Assembly (NCBI RefSeq): GCF_947497935.1 | Contig: NZ_CANMIO010000007.1 | Location: forward strand, 1 to 64,000 | From: an uncultured Shewanella sp. | Lineage (GTDB): Bacteria; Pseudomonadota; Gammaproteobacteria; Enterobacterales; Shewanellaceae | Length of the DNA stretch: 64,000 nucleotides | Reading direction: 5' to 3' | Part shown: piece by piece, positions 7,917 through 17,424 of the stretch | Numbering within the stretch: position 1 is the stretch's first letter | Layout: each line of letters begins with the position of its first letter | The notes under the pieces: generated by a model | Seen by the model: the letters and a program-made list of their open reading frames with translations, nothing else | The model's database searches: none | Told to the model about the DNA's origin: nothing | Program-made: the position numbers and the translations under genes

Positions 7917-9356
7917 ATGAAAGCCATTATTATTGGGTCGACAAAACATTTAGCCTTTGCTCTGTTTTACGCCTCTTTAGGAACCTTCATTGCGTTAATC
8001 GCGATGGCTGTTTGGTATTTGAATTCTCGCCCCGATTTATCGATTTGGCATACGACCGACTTAACTTCAGAATACCGTGCACGAGGCGACGTTAGCACTT
8101 TTTCCGATTATATGAAGCTTGAAGATAAACTCTTCGCTGAATTGGAGACTAAGGTTTATCTTGAGCCTTCAGATCCTCAGCCTTTCGATATCCTTAACCG
8201 TTATGTGCATGGCAGTTATTCTGATCCAAGACATTGGGCTCAGGACTGGAATCGCAGTTATGAATGGCCTAAAGATGACGCCAAATTTGGGGTGTTGTTA
8301 CTCCATGGTATGTCAGATTCTCCCTACGCCATGTCGCATTTCGCGAATCATTATAAAGACAGGGCTCATATTTTAGGGCTTAGACTTCCAGGACACGGGA
8401 CTTTACCATCGGCGTTAACGAATATTGGTTGGCAAGATATGGCGGGTGCGGTGGCACTGGCAACAACACATATGAAGCAAGTGTTGGGTGAAAAGCCTTT
8501 GTATTTAGTTGGCTTCTCTACGGGAGCTGCATTGGCACTAAATCATGAACTTGAGCGCATAGCCGACAATAAGGAGGCCGACTATTCGGCAATGGTGCTT
8601 ATCTCACCAGCAATAGGCTTGCCCCCTGTTGCCGCTGGGGCTAAATGGCAAGCAAGACTAGGGATTGTACTGGGCTTAGATAAGCTGAGCTGGAATAGCA
8701 TTCAAGTGGAATACGACCCGTTTAAATATGGTTCTTTTGCTGTCAATGCTGGAGATGTGGTTTACCAGCTTTCGATGCGTAACCACGATCTCATCTTGCG
8801 ACAGGGAAGGGAGCGGCTCAAGGGCTTGCCACCAATATTAACGTTTCAGTCACTTACCGATGATACCGTTGACACTCGTGCCGTGATCAGTGCGCTATAT
8901 AGCCAGTTACCCGATGCAGGCCACGAGTTGGTGTTATTCGATATCAACAGGACGAAGGTGAACTTGAGTCTTATCTTGAATGATCCCTTAAAACCTTATC
9001 GCGATATGATGACTGAGGGGGAATTTAACTATGGGTTTACCTTAGTTGAAAACGAGAGCCTAGAGAGTCGAGATATCCAAGCCCGCCAATTAAATGATAA
9101 TAGTACTAACTCTCTAGGGCTGAGCTGGCCAAAACAGGTTTACTCCCTATCGCATGTTGCGCTGCCCTTTCCGAAAAGCGATGCGTTATATGGCCCTATT
9201 TGGGACGGTAGCAAACCTCATATCCAGATAGGCACGGGGGCATCTCGAGGAGAGCGGGGGGTGATTAGTGTCTCTGCTAGCGAGATCTTAAGACAAAAGT
9301 GGAATCCATTTCATTCCTATGTGCTTGATAAAATGGATGAAGTGATAACTCCTTAA
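7917..9356 (+). CDS. Membrane-anchored alpha/beta hydrolase
   Basis: A 479-residue protein with one N-terminal hydrophobic helix (about 10-32), so the catalytic part is probably held at the outer face of the inner membrane. The alpha/beta-hydrolase signature is complete. The HG oxyanion motif is in LLHGMSDSPY (about 128), and the nucleophile elbow GFSTG has Ser201. An acid is likely in SLTDDTVD (about 320), with His413 in SLSHVALPF. The fold resembles serine aminopeptidase/lysophospholipase-type proteins (Hydrolase_4-like), so an ester or lipid substrate is plausible. The protein is longer than simple esterases, with an insertion between the acid and the histidine. The gene is single. Confidence 0.88.
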   Translation: MKAIIIGSTKHLAFALFYASLGTFIALIAMAVWYLNSRPDLSIWHTTDLTSEYRARGDVSTFSDYMKLEDKLFAELETKVYLEPSDPQPFDILNRYVHGSYSDPRHWAQDWNRSYEWPKDDAKFGVLLLHGMSDSPYAMSHFANHYKDRAHILGLRLPGHGTLPSALTNIGWQDMAGAVALATTHMKQVLGEKPLYLVGFSTGAALALNHELERIADNKEADYSAMVLISPAIGLPPVAAGAKWQARLGIVLGLDKLSWNSIQVEYDPFKYGSFAVNAGDVVYQLSMRNHDLILRQGRERLKGLPPILTFQSLTDDTVDTRAVISALYSQLPDAGHELVLFDINRTKVNLSLILNDPLKPYRDMMTEGEFNYGFTLVENESLESRDIQARQLNDNSTNSLGLSWPKQVYSLSHVALPFPKSDALYGPIWDGSKPHIQIGTGASRGERGVISVSASEILRQKWNPFHSYVLDKMDEVITP

Positions 9357-9375
9357 CGGTTTGCTTTAGCTAACA

Positions 9376-9400
9376 TGCCAGTCTACTTAACGGGCTGGCA
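9376..9400. other. Hairpin between convergent genes
   Basis: TGCCAGTC and GGCTGGCA form an 8-bp stem (one G-T pair) around a 9-base loop, just after the hydrolase stop. There is no T-tract directly behind it, so it is a weak or factor-assisted terminator candidate. Confidence 0.4.
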
Positions 9401-9459
9401 ATCCGCGGGTAGCCTTTACTGCTTGGCTAGGGCTGGAGTTAGAGTTTAGATGCCGCGCA

Positions 9460-11622
9460 CTAACCTTCTAACGTAGTGAAAACCAGTTTATTTCGGCCTG
9501 TATTTTTGGCTTGATAAAGGTTGATATCGGCTTGTTTTACCCACTGGTCGAGTGAGTCGCTATAGGTACCGTTGCCAATCACTGCCCCTATGCTGGTTGT
9601 TACCTTAAACTGCAGCTTGTCCTGTGGGATCTTAATGACAATGTTTTCGAGTTTACTTCTAAAGCTTTCCAGATGATTTTCAATTTTTAGGGCATTACAC
9701 AATGGCATGATGAGCAAAAACTCTTCACCGCCGTATCGCACTATGATGTCAGAGTCACGCTTAAACTCCTGGCTTAGAAGCTCTGCGACTCGTTTAAGAG
9801 TGAGATCGCCACCATCATGACCGTAGGTATCATTAATGAACTTAAACTTATCAAGATCCAGTAGTGCAATTGCAATAATCTCATCGCTTCTCTGACAAAG
9901 CTGCTGAACTCCCGGAAACTTACCTTCGGCATAACGACGATTATATAAGCCCGTAAGAGGATCTTTTTCTGCCAGTGCTTTCAATTGGCTGTTAGCGTGC
10001 TCGAGCTCCAAGGTTCGCACCGCCACTTTCTCCTCTAGCTCCAACTGATAACCGATAAGCTGGCTTTTACTTTGCTTTAAGCGCTTAAACAGGGTGTAGA
10101 TCTCCTGAGGGGACTCTTCATCTACCGCATAGTCCACATAATTGCTATCTGATTGAGTACTGAATTTGTTAGCGATATTCTCCAGCGGCAGCGTGAGGCG
10201 GCCGCTGATAACACGAGAGATATAGATGGTGATTGATAACGCGACAAATAAAATGGCGAATGTCGCTAGGTACATACTTTCAACTAAATCCACTAAAGGT
10301 CGAAAAGGATTGAGTACAAATAGCTGCCAATCATTTTCTAATTTAACGCTGGCATAGACATATTCCGGTGCCATCGTGTCACTATGGGAGATATTTAGCA
10401 TCGGAAAGGGCGTGATATAATTTTTGCTGGGTAGTGAGTAATTAAACTTAGACAGTGGCGTAATATCAAGATTGTCAGTGGCGTAAATGACTCTACCATT
10501 GGTATCGATGAGCACAATCGACTGCTCATGTTCACTGGTTTTGATATTATCTATCACCTTAAACTCTTTTAAATCTAACGAGCCTTCAATAATCCCTATC
10601 GGCTGGTGGGGAGTATCGGTTCGGTAGATAGGCGCACTGATTGCAACAATCGGGTCTTGGCCAAACCCCTTTCCAAGAAATGCTGGAGAGATAAAGTTAC
10701 GCTGATTAGTAAAGGCTTGCACAAAGTAATCTCTATCACGAATTGAGAGTTGGTGCTGCTCTGATTCGAGGCTAGAAAGTAATGAGGCAGGACTGGCACC
10801 AATGACCACTCCTTGTCTATCGGCAAGGAGCATGGTGATAAACCCAGGGTAATTTTCATGTAAATGAGACAATAAAATTTGCTCTTCAGTCTCTGAGTGC
10901 GGGTTTAAGCTCAGCCATGCTGCGGCGTTCTTAATTGCTTGAGTATGTGAGTCAATATAGGCTTGGGTCGAGAGTCCTAAATGAGCTGCTGAGCTTTCTA
11001 TATTGTGATAGAGCAACGCCTGTTGGCGTTCGATAAATTGATTATTAAATAATAATGCTGCCAAAAGCAGAGCGACGGTTATCACCAATGTAAAGGTGTA
11101 AGTCAACTGGGCATTGAAAGTGCGCCGCTGTGTGTCTTTGATTTTACTCTTAAAGTGCCAAAAAGACGGCGTTAAAGTAATCATCAGCGAGCCAATACAC
11201 GCATAGACTAACCCATTAATCCCTTGTTTTAGGATGATAAAAGCGATGTGGCTACTGGGCAGATCGGTAAATACAAAAATATAAAGATAAAAGAGTGGCA
11301 TACCGATAAACAGCCAAAAGCCAAAGCTTGCGTATAATGCGTAAATATCCTTTCTTCTGGCTAAACCTAAGAAGAGAGCTTCAACGCCAAATAAGAAGTA
11401 AACATGCGGGCTGTCCCAGACAATCATCAGGCCTGTAACGCTAATCACTGCAGTATAAAGGGCGTACCAAGGGCCCAGCAGTACAGCGGCAATAACGTAG
11501 GAAACGTTGCCGAGGATCAGCTGTATGTTAGCAAAGAGGTGGATAGGGTAAAGGTTTACCAGTAATCCAATTACCCCTAACACAGAGGCTAACAGCAATT
11601 TATTCTTTTCTATTTTCCCCAA
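9460..11622 (-). CDS. Membrane diguanylate cyclase with extracytoplasmic sensor
   Basis: The 720-residue protein should make cyclic di-GMP from two GTP. An N-terminal block of several membrane helices (about 1-150) precedes a further helix (about 175-195). A periplasmic Cache-like sensor follows (about 195-430), then a helix, a HAMP-like linker and a coiled coil (EEKVAVRTLELEHANSQLK). The C-terminal GGDEF domain carries the active-site variant GGEEF at 631-635. An inhibitory I-site RxxD (RDSD) lies at the usual place upstream, so product feedback is expected. No EAL domain is present. Translation appears to start at a TTG with AAAGG about 9 bases upstream; no better ATG lies near the first helix. 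The sensed ligand is unknown. Confidence 0.93.
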   Translation of the reverse strand: MGKIEKNKLLLASVLGVIGLLVNLYPIHLFANIQLILGNVSYVIAAVLLGPWYALYTAVISVTGLMIVWDSPHVYFLFGVEALFLGLARRKDIYALYASFGFWLFIGMPLFYLYIFVFTDLPSSHIAFIILKQGINGLVYACIGSLMITLTPSFWHFKSKIKDTQRRTFNAQLTYTFTLVITVALLLAALLFNNQFIERQQALLYHNIESSAAHLGLSTQAYIDSHTQAIKNAAAWLSLNPHSETEEQILLSHLHENYPGFITMLLADRQGVVIGASPASLLSSLESEQHQLSIRDRDYFVQAFTNQRNFISPAFLGKGFGQDPIVAISAPIYRTDTPHQPIGIIEGSLDLKEFKVIDNIKTSEHEQSIVLIDTNGRVIYATDNLDITPLSKFNYSLPSKNYITPFPMLNISHSDTMAPEYVYASVKLENDWQLFVLNPFRPLVDLVESMYLATFAILFVALSITIYISRVISGRLTLPLENIANKFSTQSDSNYVDYAVDEESPQEIYTLFKRLKQSKSQLIGYQLELEEKVAVRTLELEHANSQLKALAEKDPLTGLYNRRYAEGKFPGVQQLCQRSDEIIAIALLDLDKFKFINDTYGHDGGDLTLKRVAELLSQEFKRDSDIIVRYGGEEFLLIMPLCNALKIENHLESFRSKLENIVIKIPQDKLQFKVTTSIGAVIGNGTYSDSLDQWVKQADINLYQAKNTGRNKLVFTTLEG

Positions 11623-12051
11623 ATGAGTACGCCTTTGCTGCTGGTGGTTATTATTCTTTTTTGTAGTGATTAGTTACAATTTATTAACTTTGTTAAGGGA
11701 GATCAACTTTTAACGATATCTTGGAAACTGGTCGAACAAAAAAGCAGCGACAATCGATTCAGCTGAAACATAGATTTCAAGTTTTGAATTTGTGAGCGTT
11801 GAAAGAAAAATATTTAAATTTGATGATATGTCAGACCTTGCTCACATCCTTTGCAAGTCATCGAGTCCTTGTTCAGCTTTCGTTCAATTTAAAGGGCGAA
11901 TTTAAGTTTCAGTTAAGGTTAAGTCATATCATGGTACTCAAGAGCTGCCGAGACGATAAGTCTTTCATTTAATAGGCAGCATTAACAAAAAAAAAGCCTT
12001 AACAGTTCTGTGACAACACAACATTAAGTGCGATAACTCCGATATTAAGGA
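11623..12051. other. Intergenic region between divergent cyclase and cytochrome genes
   Basis: About 430 bp of AT-rich sequence. It must hold the promoters of both divergent genes. I see a half-site resembling CRP (TGTGA) near 11800 and another near 12010, but no full symmetrical site and no small gene or repeat. Confidence 0.4.
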
Positions 12052-12057
12052 ATGCAT

Positions 12058-12282
12058 ATGAAATATTTAACTTTGGTTGCTGCGTTAGCATTTTCTGCTT
12101 CAGCTATGGCTGTAAACTGTACTGACTGCCATGAGACAATTAATGTTGAAGAGCATACAGAAATGGAAGCAAGCATTGCTACTTGTAACGATTGTCACGA
12201 TATGGCAAGTGCTCACGAGTTAGATAAAGAAATCCACACTCCAGATCTTACAATGAAAGAGTGTGCTGACTGTCACGAGTAA
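12058..12282 (+). CDS. Small periplasmic three-haem cytochrome c
   Basis: A 74-residue precursor with a signal peptide ending at SASAMA. The mature part, about 55 residues, contains three CXXCH haem c motifs (CTDCH, CNDCH, CADCH) and additional histidines (EEHTE, SAHEL, EIHTPD) that can be distal ligands. It is smaller than the four-haem periplasmic cytochrome CctA of Shewanella and looks like a trimmed cytochrome c3-type protein. A role in periplasmic electron transfer is inferred. I start at the ATG at 12058 because AAGGA lies 6 bases upstream; the ATG at 12052 abuts that site. It is a single gene with its own terminator. Confidence 0.9.
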   Translation: MKYLTLVAALAFSASAMAVNCTDCHETINVEEHTEMEASIATCNDCHDMASAHELDKEIHTPDLTMKECADCHE

Positions 12283-12301
12283 ATACTCTGGCAAGACTAA
12301 A

Positions 12302-12327
12302 AGCGCTGCATATCAGCGCTTTTTTTA
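12302..12327 (+). terminator. Terminator of the cytochrome gene
   Basis: AGCGCTG-CATAT-CAGCGCT stem followed by seven T residues, 20 bases after the cytochrome stop codon. Confidence 0.9.
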
Positions 12328-12394
12328 TTTATAAGCTTTTATAGTTTATAGATAGTGCATTTATAAAGAGTGAACTTATAAATCGTGCAGTAAC

Positions 12395-12425
12395 AAAAAA
12401 GCCAGCTAATAAGCTGGCTTTTTTG
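12395..12425. terminator. Bidirectional terminator beside tRNA-Pro
   Basis: AAGCCAGCT-AATA-AGCTGGCTT stem flanked by A6 and T6 runs. In the minus direction it lies just past the 3' end of the tRNA gene and would end that transcript. Confidence 0.88.
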
Positions 12426-12433
12426 TGTTTATT

Positions 12434-12510
12434 TGGTCGGGATAACAGGATTTGAACCTGTGATCTCTTGTCCCCCAGACAAGCGCCTTACCGGACTAGG
12501 CCATATCCCG
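12434..12510 (-). tRNA. tRNA-Pro (anticodon GGG)
   Basis: The minus strand folds as a 77-nt tRNA with encoded CCA. Acceptor arms are CGGGATA and TATCCCG with discriminator A. The D arm holds TAGTCCGGTAAGG. The anticodon arm is CTTGT-CTGGGGG-ACAAG, which puts GGG at positions 34-36. The T arm contains GGTTCAAATCC. It decodes CCC and CCT proline codons. It stands alone between the cytochrome terminator and yejM. Confidence 0.96.
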
Positions 12511-12643
12511 AGATATCAAACAGAACGAGTCATAACAATTTATGACAAGGGGGAGTTCTGAAGAGCCAGCACTTTAACAAGTCATTTTTGATTGCGCAAG
12601 CCCTTCGAACGTTTAAGCGATTCATTTGCTTAGTTTATAATCT

Positions 12644-14428
12644 TTAATGGATGTAAAGCCTACGTCCTTCACGCATGACCTCAATCAACTCAGGAGCACT
12701 CAACTTTTTCTTTAAGCGCTTTTTGTACTCACTATCGTAAATACGATACTTGCCATGGCGGTCAATCACAGTGATTTCGGACTTTTGGTAGATAGCAAAT
12801 ATGCGGTGGTCACCGACATATACCCAAGTCTTGTCGCTTGGCTGCATAAGACTTTGATCTGAACTGTAGTCAGATGCAGGGTTAGTACAGCCCAAAGTTT
12901 GAGTCAAAATCGCAGGCACTAGGCCATTATGTGTGGTGCGATACTTTATCTGTTTAGCCGAGTCTTCGTTGGGCCAGTGTATGATCATTGGCACATGGAC
13001 GCTGTTAGGTGACAAGTTAACGCGTTCCTCGTCCGAGTTACTGGTAAACATCTTGCCGTTAACGCCCGTAATCACCACCATAGTACCTTTAGGCAGGTTA
13101 TTAACAACCGATTCAATCTGCTTATCGACAAAATTCAGCGATTGGCGATATTGGTTAAAAAGTACTTTCTGAGCTGGCTTTAACTTAGAGGAAGGCTGAA
13201 CCGTTTTGATACCTAGAAAGCCAATAGGCGTATCATAGCTATCAGGTGATTTAAGGTTGAGTAAACTGAACCAAGGTTGGCTCGCTGAGCCTGTCCAGTT
13301 CTGCCAGTTGGCGATAGATTGTTGATCCGATTTTGCATAGCTATTTAGATGCACGGCGTCGACGCGTTCGAAATCATCAAATATGGCCAGAGGCGCAGGA
13401 AGTGTATCTTGGGTGGTAAATAGCCCTAAGTCATAACCTTTAGCGGTTAGCTCTTGGGTTAATACTGGGCTTTGATAATGTAGATCGACCGCATTGGAAT
13501 AGCTGCCTTGTAGCGCATACAGCAAGCTAAACATCCCACTGTTAAACTGATTTCCACCACTGAGGTGATCGGTAAAGTTCATGTTATGTTTCGCGTAGGA
13601 TGCGAGAAATGGCATCGTAGAATCATCGACAAGATCGGCACGCAAGCTATCTACCGCAATGACTAAAATATTGGGTAGGCTATCGGCTGTGCACTGCATG
13701 GAGGATAAGGGGTATTGCAGGCTCGACTTCGGTGGCGTCTGACTTCTCTGGTCTTGAATACCTTCAATACCGTAGCTTTCCATTAAACTCTTTGCCGTGG
13801 CAGGATAAGACAGAGGGTAAGCGTCATCGAAATGGGTGATTTCGGTGACATCGGCAGCGTCGCCCCAGATATGAATTAGGTGACTGGCTACAAAGCAGAT
13901 CCCGACGATTGCAACGACCTTGTTGCCGACGTTACGCTTACGGATCTTCTCGATTCGCTTCCATAGGAAGTTAGCAAGTGTTAGCTCTATCGCCAAAATG
14001 GCAATAGGCGTAATAATGTATGAGGTGCCTCGAAGTAGAGCATTTAAGTCTGCCCATGCAAGATCAAAAACAAAAGGACTTAGGTGCAGACCGTAATCGT
14101 CATAAATTACCGTGTCATAGAGCAGCAGGCATAAGCTTAGTGTCGCTACCGTGGCGGCATAACCTCTAAGGATCCTTGAGTAAGGCAGTAGCAGGGTTAT
14201 TGGGAAAATAAATACCAAATAGACCATAAAAGCCAGAAAGCTGAAATGGCCTATGGTACTGATCACTAAATAGCCCCAGCCAATAATTGATTCAGGAAGT
14301 CCAATGGTGTCGAGATAGCGATAGCCGACGATAATGGCAAGTAGACCATTAATAAAGGCAAACCAATGTCCCCAGCTTACTAAGCGGGAAACGCGATCAC
14401 GTCCAATCTGTTTTTGTCGCTCGACCAT
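12644..14428 (-). CDS. yejM: Inner-membrane sulfatase-fold protein YejM/PbgA/LapC
   Basis: The 594-residue protein matches E. coli YejM (586) in length and in its N-terminal signature (RVSRLVSWGHWFAFINGLL and STIGHFSFLAF). It has five N-terminal membrane helices (about 15-190) followed by a periplasmic alkaline-phosphatase/sulfatase-fold domain (from about 250, NILVIAVDSLRADLV). In E. coli the protein tunes LPS synthesis by controlling turnover of LpxC through LapB, and it is regarded as non-catalytic. The same role is likely here. It lies downstream of yejL with a gap of about 80 bp, as in E. coli. Gene-name synonyms are pbgA and lapC. Confidence 0.94.
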   Translation of the reverse strand: MVERQKQIGRDRVSRLVSWGHWFAFINGLLAIIVGYRYLDTIGLPESIIGWGYLVISTIGHFSFLAFMVYLVFIFPITLLLPYSRILRGYAATVATLSLCLLLYDTVIYDDYGLHLSPFVFDLAWADLNALLRGTSYIITPIAILAIELTLANFLWKRIEKIRKRNVGNKVVAIVGICFVASHLIHIWGDAADVTEITHFDDAYPLSYPATAKSLMESYGIEGIQDQRSQTPPKSSLQYPLSSMQCTADSLPNILVIAVDSLRADLVDDSTMPFLASYAKHNMNFTDHLSGGNQFNSGMFSLLYALQGSYSNAVDLHYQSPVLTQELTAKGYDLGLFTTQDTLPAPLAIFDDFERVDAVHLNSYAKSDQQSIANWQNWTGSASQPWFSLLNLKSPDSYDTPIGFLGIKTVQPSSKLKPAQKVLFNQYRQSLNFVDKQIESVVNNLPKGTMVVITGVNGKMFTSNSDEERVNLSPNSVHVPMIIHWPNEDSAKQIKYRTTHNGLVPAILTQTLGCTNPASDYSSDQSLMQPSDKTWVYVGDHRIFAIYQKSEITVIDRHGKYRIYDSEYKKRLKKKLSAPELIEVMREGRRLYIH

Positions 14429-14507
14429 GTTGTTCCATTTATAGTTTAGGCTTTTTAAAGGCTAACTGGTTTCAATTAGCCTTAACTCGTTCAGCTGAAT
14501 TTGTCTA

Positions 14508-14726
14508 TTAGTTAACTTTTACAGACTGTGATAAAGCTTTAGCAAATTGCTCTGCAACCACTTCACGTGCTTCAGCTGGTACTTTCTTTTGTAAAAGGTG
14601 AGTCACACAATTACCTAGGGCCATTAAGCTTAGGTCTGTTGGAGATTGGTGCTTCTCTAAAACTGCAAGTAATTCAGCAATAATTGACTCTACTTGAGCG
14701 TTAGAATATTTAGATTGAATAGCCAT
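14508..14726 (-). CDS. yejL: YejL family small protein (UPF0352)
   Basis: A 72-residue, mostly helical cytoplasmic protein. The N-terminus (MAIQSKYSNAQVESIIAELL) and the text SLMALGNCVTHLL match the YejL/UPF0352 family. The biochemical function is not known. It is the first gene of the yejL-yejM pair and is divergent from yejK, the order seen in enteric and marine gammaproteobacteria. Confidence 0.93.
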   Translation of the reverse strand: MAIQSKYSNAQVESIIAELLAVLEKHQSPTDLSLMALGNCVTHLLQKKVPAEAREVVAEQFAKALSQSVKVN

Positions 14727-15188
14727 AATGATAAAGGTTCACTTTAAAACTTAATTAACGGCATATAATAACGGATTTTTTGCAGAAGCTCCGCACTTTT
14801 TGTTCTCCTTTTTGGGATGACAGTTTGATTGAGCCAAATTATTCGTAAAAAAGTCGATTATTTTCTATCTCCGCACTGTTTTCTCTGCGGTTACTTCCGA
14901 CTCCCTATGGCGCGATTTATGGGAGAAGGAGGGCTTTTTAAATGACGCCTTTATACTTTTAAAACCGTGTTCTAGTGGTGATTTTGAGCAATTTAAAGGT
15001 CATTGTTATGTCAGAACCATCATTCAAGATATATGGATTTTTAGCGCCTCTCTGGTATGATAGCCGACACTAGATTGTGGTTGGCTGAAGCGTTAACAAC
15101 GGCTATTACTTCGGCTGAAAAAACAACCATTTTATATTTTTGAGCGCAGGCTATTTGCTTCGCTCCTTGCCAAACTTATCGAGGCTCA
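14727..15188. other. Divergent promoter region of yejL and yejK
   Basis: About 460 bp without a credible gene. It contains CTCCCTA and TATGGGAG arms near 14900-14925 that could form a weak hairpin, and AT-rich stretches suited to promoters on both sides. I see no repeat or recognisable operator. Confidence 0.4.
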
Positions 15189-16217
15189 ATGAGTATTAAC
15201 GTCGAACAAGCCATTATCCATTCCATTTCTCAAGATGGTGAAGGTCAACTTAGTTGTCGATTACGTCCACAACCTTTGCTAAATAGCCAAGCAGTTGAGG
15301 CGATGCTAGAAGAGTTGCATCAGACCTATACCACCAAAGCGGGAAAAGGTTTTGGTCACTTTGGTATTAATGGAGAAGATGGTGAAGCAAACACTAAGTT
15401 CGAAGAAGCGCTTACCACTTACCGTAGTGGTGAACTGGGCTTCGTTGAGTTTTCGGGTATAGCCGGCAAGCTATTGCAAGAAGAACTGGCTAAATATGAC
15501 TTTAGCACTGGCGGTTTTCTATTGCTGTCTTGCTATACCTACATGACTAGCGATTATCTATTTGTGTCTCTGCTCAATGCGAAATCGTCGATGACTGTAC
15601 TCGATGATATGGAGTTATCGCAAAACACCCATTTAGATCTTAATAACGTGCAACTCGCTGCGCGTATTGACCTAACTGAGTGGCAAGCCGATCCAGAATC
15701 GAAAAAGTACATCTCTTTTGTACGTGGCCGTGCGGGCCGTAAAGTGGCTGATTTTTTCCTCGACTTTATGGGCTGTGTTGAAGGGGTCAACACCAAGGCG
15801 CAAAACAAGTCTCTGATGAATGCGGTTGAAGATTTTGTCGGTAACAGTGAGCTGACTAAAGATGAGCGTCAGCAAGCTCGTGAGCGTGTATTTGATTATT
15901 GTACCGAGCGTTGCGATGAAGGTGCATCGATTCAGATTAAAGATCTGGCCGATGAGTTAGCAGATCAAGGCATGGATTCTTTCTATGATTTTGCCCAAGG
16001 GGGCAATTATGAGTTAGAAGAGGAGTTCCCTGGTGATAAGCCAACCTTAAGACAGCTGAAGAAGTTCTCTGGCACTGGTGGCGGGGTGACATTAAGCTTT
16101 GATGGCCAACATCTTGGAGAACGGGTTATCTACGATCCTGTATCAGACACGATTATCATTAAAGGTGTGCCAGCTAACCTTAAAGATCAGTTAGATCGTC
16201 GCCTGAAAGGCGAGTAA
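15189..16217 (+). CDS. yejK: Nucleoid-associated protein YejK/NdpA
   Basis: A 342-residue cytoplasmic protein that matches the YejK/NdpA family along its length. It shows the N-terminal [15 protein letters not shown], the central [23 protein letters not shown] and the C-terminal [17 protein letters not shown]. Family members associate with the nucleoid and bind DNA; the exact role is unsettled. It is divergent from yejL-yejM and ends in its own strong terminator. Confidence 0.95.
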   Translation: MSINVEQAIIHSISQDGEGQLSCRLRPQPLLNSQAVEAMLEELHQTYTTKAGKGFGHFGINGEDGEANTKFEEALTTYRSGELGFVEFSGIAGKLLQEELAKYDFSTGGFLLLSCYTYMTSDYLFVSLLNAKSSMTVLDDMELSQNTHLDLNNVQLAARIDLTEWQADPESKKYISFVRGRAGRKVADFFLDFMGCVEGVNTKAQNKSLMNAVEDFVGNSELTKDERQQARERVFDYCTERCDEGASIQIKDLADELADQGMDSFYDFAQGGNYELEEEFPGDKPTLRQLKKFSGTGGGVTLSFDGQHLGERVIYDPVSDTIIIKGVPANLKDQLDRRLKGE

Positions 16218-16253
16218 TTGCTTAGCTATTAAGCCTAGCAATTAACAATCCAA

Positions 16254-16278
16254 CCGAGCCGTTAGCGCTCGGTTTTTT
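16254..16278 (+). terminator. Terminator of yejK
   Basis: CCGAGC and GCTCGG pair around a short loop and are followed by six T residues, about 40 bases after the yejK stop. Confidence 0.9.
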
Positions 16279-16481
16279 ACTATTAACGTACTTAATTTTG
16301 TTAGTGATACTTGATTGCAGAAAATGAGCGTAGCACAGCGTAAATAAGCACTTAATAGTCGAATGTTATCTCTGTTCATTGTAAGCTAGAGCTAAGGTGT
16401 GCAGCGCCGGGCTCTACTCGACTGACACTAACTAAAAACTAACTAAATTTATCCCGCGGCCATTGCTGCATGGACTAAGAC

Positions 16482-16502
16482 AGGTAGACTGTTTTTCTAC
16501 CT
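16482..16502 (+). promoter_or_regulatory. Hairpin directly upstream of the ribosome site
   Basis: AGGTAGA (16482-16488) and TCTACCT (16496-16502) form a perfect 7-bp stem. The AGGAG ribosome site begins at the very next bases, before the ATG at 16513. The hairpin could limit ribosome access or protect the mRNA 5' end. No known riboswitch is recognised. Confidence 0.4.
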
Positions 16503-16512
16503 AGGAGCACAA

Positions 16513-17388
16513 ATGCAACTGTTTGTTAAAGATTTAACTGTTATCGATTTCTCATATCTTTGTCCTATTCGTGGCATGGTAGGTGAAAGCTGGATAGTTG
16601 ATGTTCTGCTCGATGGCGGTTTAGATGAGCAAAATATGGTGCTCGATTTCGCTAAAGTGAAACGTACCATTAAAAACACCATCGATGATGTAGCCGATCA
16701 CCGCCTGTTGATCCCTACAGCCTGCAGTGAAGTGCGATGGCAACAGCAGGGCGACAGGGTATGGATGGATTTCAATAGTCAACAGGGTGATATTCACCTC
16801 GCGTGTCCATCACAAGCCTTTGCACTTATTCCCAGTGAATTAATCGACTTTGAAAGTGTGAATAAATTTCTGCATCAAGCCTTAAAACAAGTATTACCTG
16901 CGAATGTTGAAGGCATTTCGTTGACATTAAGAAACGAAATCCACGAGGCACCTTATTACCATTACAGCCATGGTTTGAAAAAACATGATGGTAATTGCCA
17001 GCGAATAGCTCACGGACACCGTAGTCCGGTCACCGTATTTGAAAATGGTGTCGCCGCGCCCAAATGGGATGAGTACTGGGCTAAACGATGGCAAGATATC
17101 TATCTCGCTACCGTAGAAGATGTGGTGTCAGTTGGTACTCTTAATCTATCGCCACAAGCTGCCATCAACGATAGCAGTCATTACGGATTTCACTATCAGG
17201 CACCACAGGGTGACTTCCAGTTAGCCATGCCTAAGGGGCGTTGCGATATTCTTCCACAGGACACAACGGTGGAGTTATTAGCGGATTATATGGCGCAAAC
17301 TCTATTTGAAAAAGTGCCGAGTAGCGATTTTAAGGTCATTGCCTATGAAGGCGTTGGTAAAGGGGCCATTGCTAGCCGAAATGCCTAG
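16513..17388 (+). CDS. Tandem T-fold protein of the 6-pyruvoyl/carboxy-tetrahydropterin synthase family
   Basis: The 291-residue protein is about twice the length of QueD and is built from two T-fold units. The N-terminal unit keeps the scaffold motifs MVLDF (42-46) and DHRLL (62-66) but has no zinc-binding histidines at its start. The C-terminal unit carries the active-site features: Cys162 in DGNCQR, His167 and His169 in AHGH, an earlier His-rich stretch YYHYSHG, and Glu279 in YEGVGKGA near the end. The enzyme probably acts on a pterin made from GTP; whether it makes queuosine precursor is not shown. No other queuosine gene is adjacent. An M23 peptidase gene follows 30 bases later. Confidence 0.85.
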   Translation: MQLFVKDLTVIDFSYLCPIRGMVGESWIVDVLLDGGLDEQNMVLDFAKVKRTIKNTIDDVADHRLLIPTACSEVRWQQQGDRVWMDFNSQQGDIHLACPSQAFALIPSELIDFESVNKFLHQALKQVLPANVEGISLTLRNEIHEAPYYHYSHGLKKHDGNCQRIAHGHRSPVTVFENGVAAPKWDEYWAKRWQDIYLATVEDVVSVGTLNLSPQAAINDSSHYGFHYQAPQGDFQLAMPKGRCDILPQDTTVELLADYMAQTLFEKVPSSDFKVIAYEGVGKGAIASRNA

Positions 17389-17424
17389 CAAGCCCACTCG
17401 TTCTAAAGCATCTAAGGAGTGGCT

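Noticed and set aside
16400..16512. preQ1 riboswitch upstream of the QueD-like gene
   Set aside because: An A/C-rich tail (ACTAACTAAAAACTAAC) is suggestive, but the conserved preQ1-I stem-loop and pseudoknot bases are not present.
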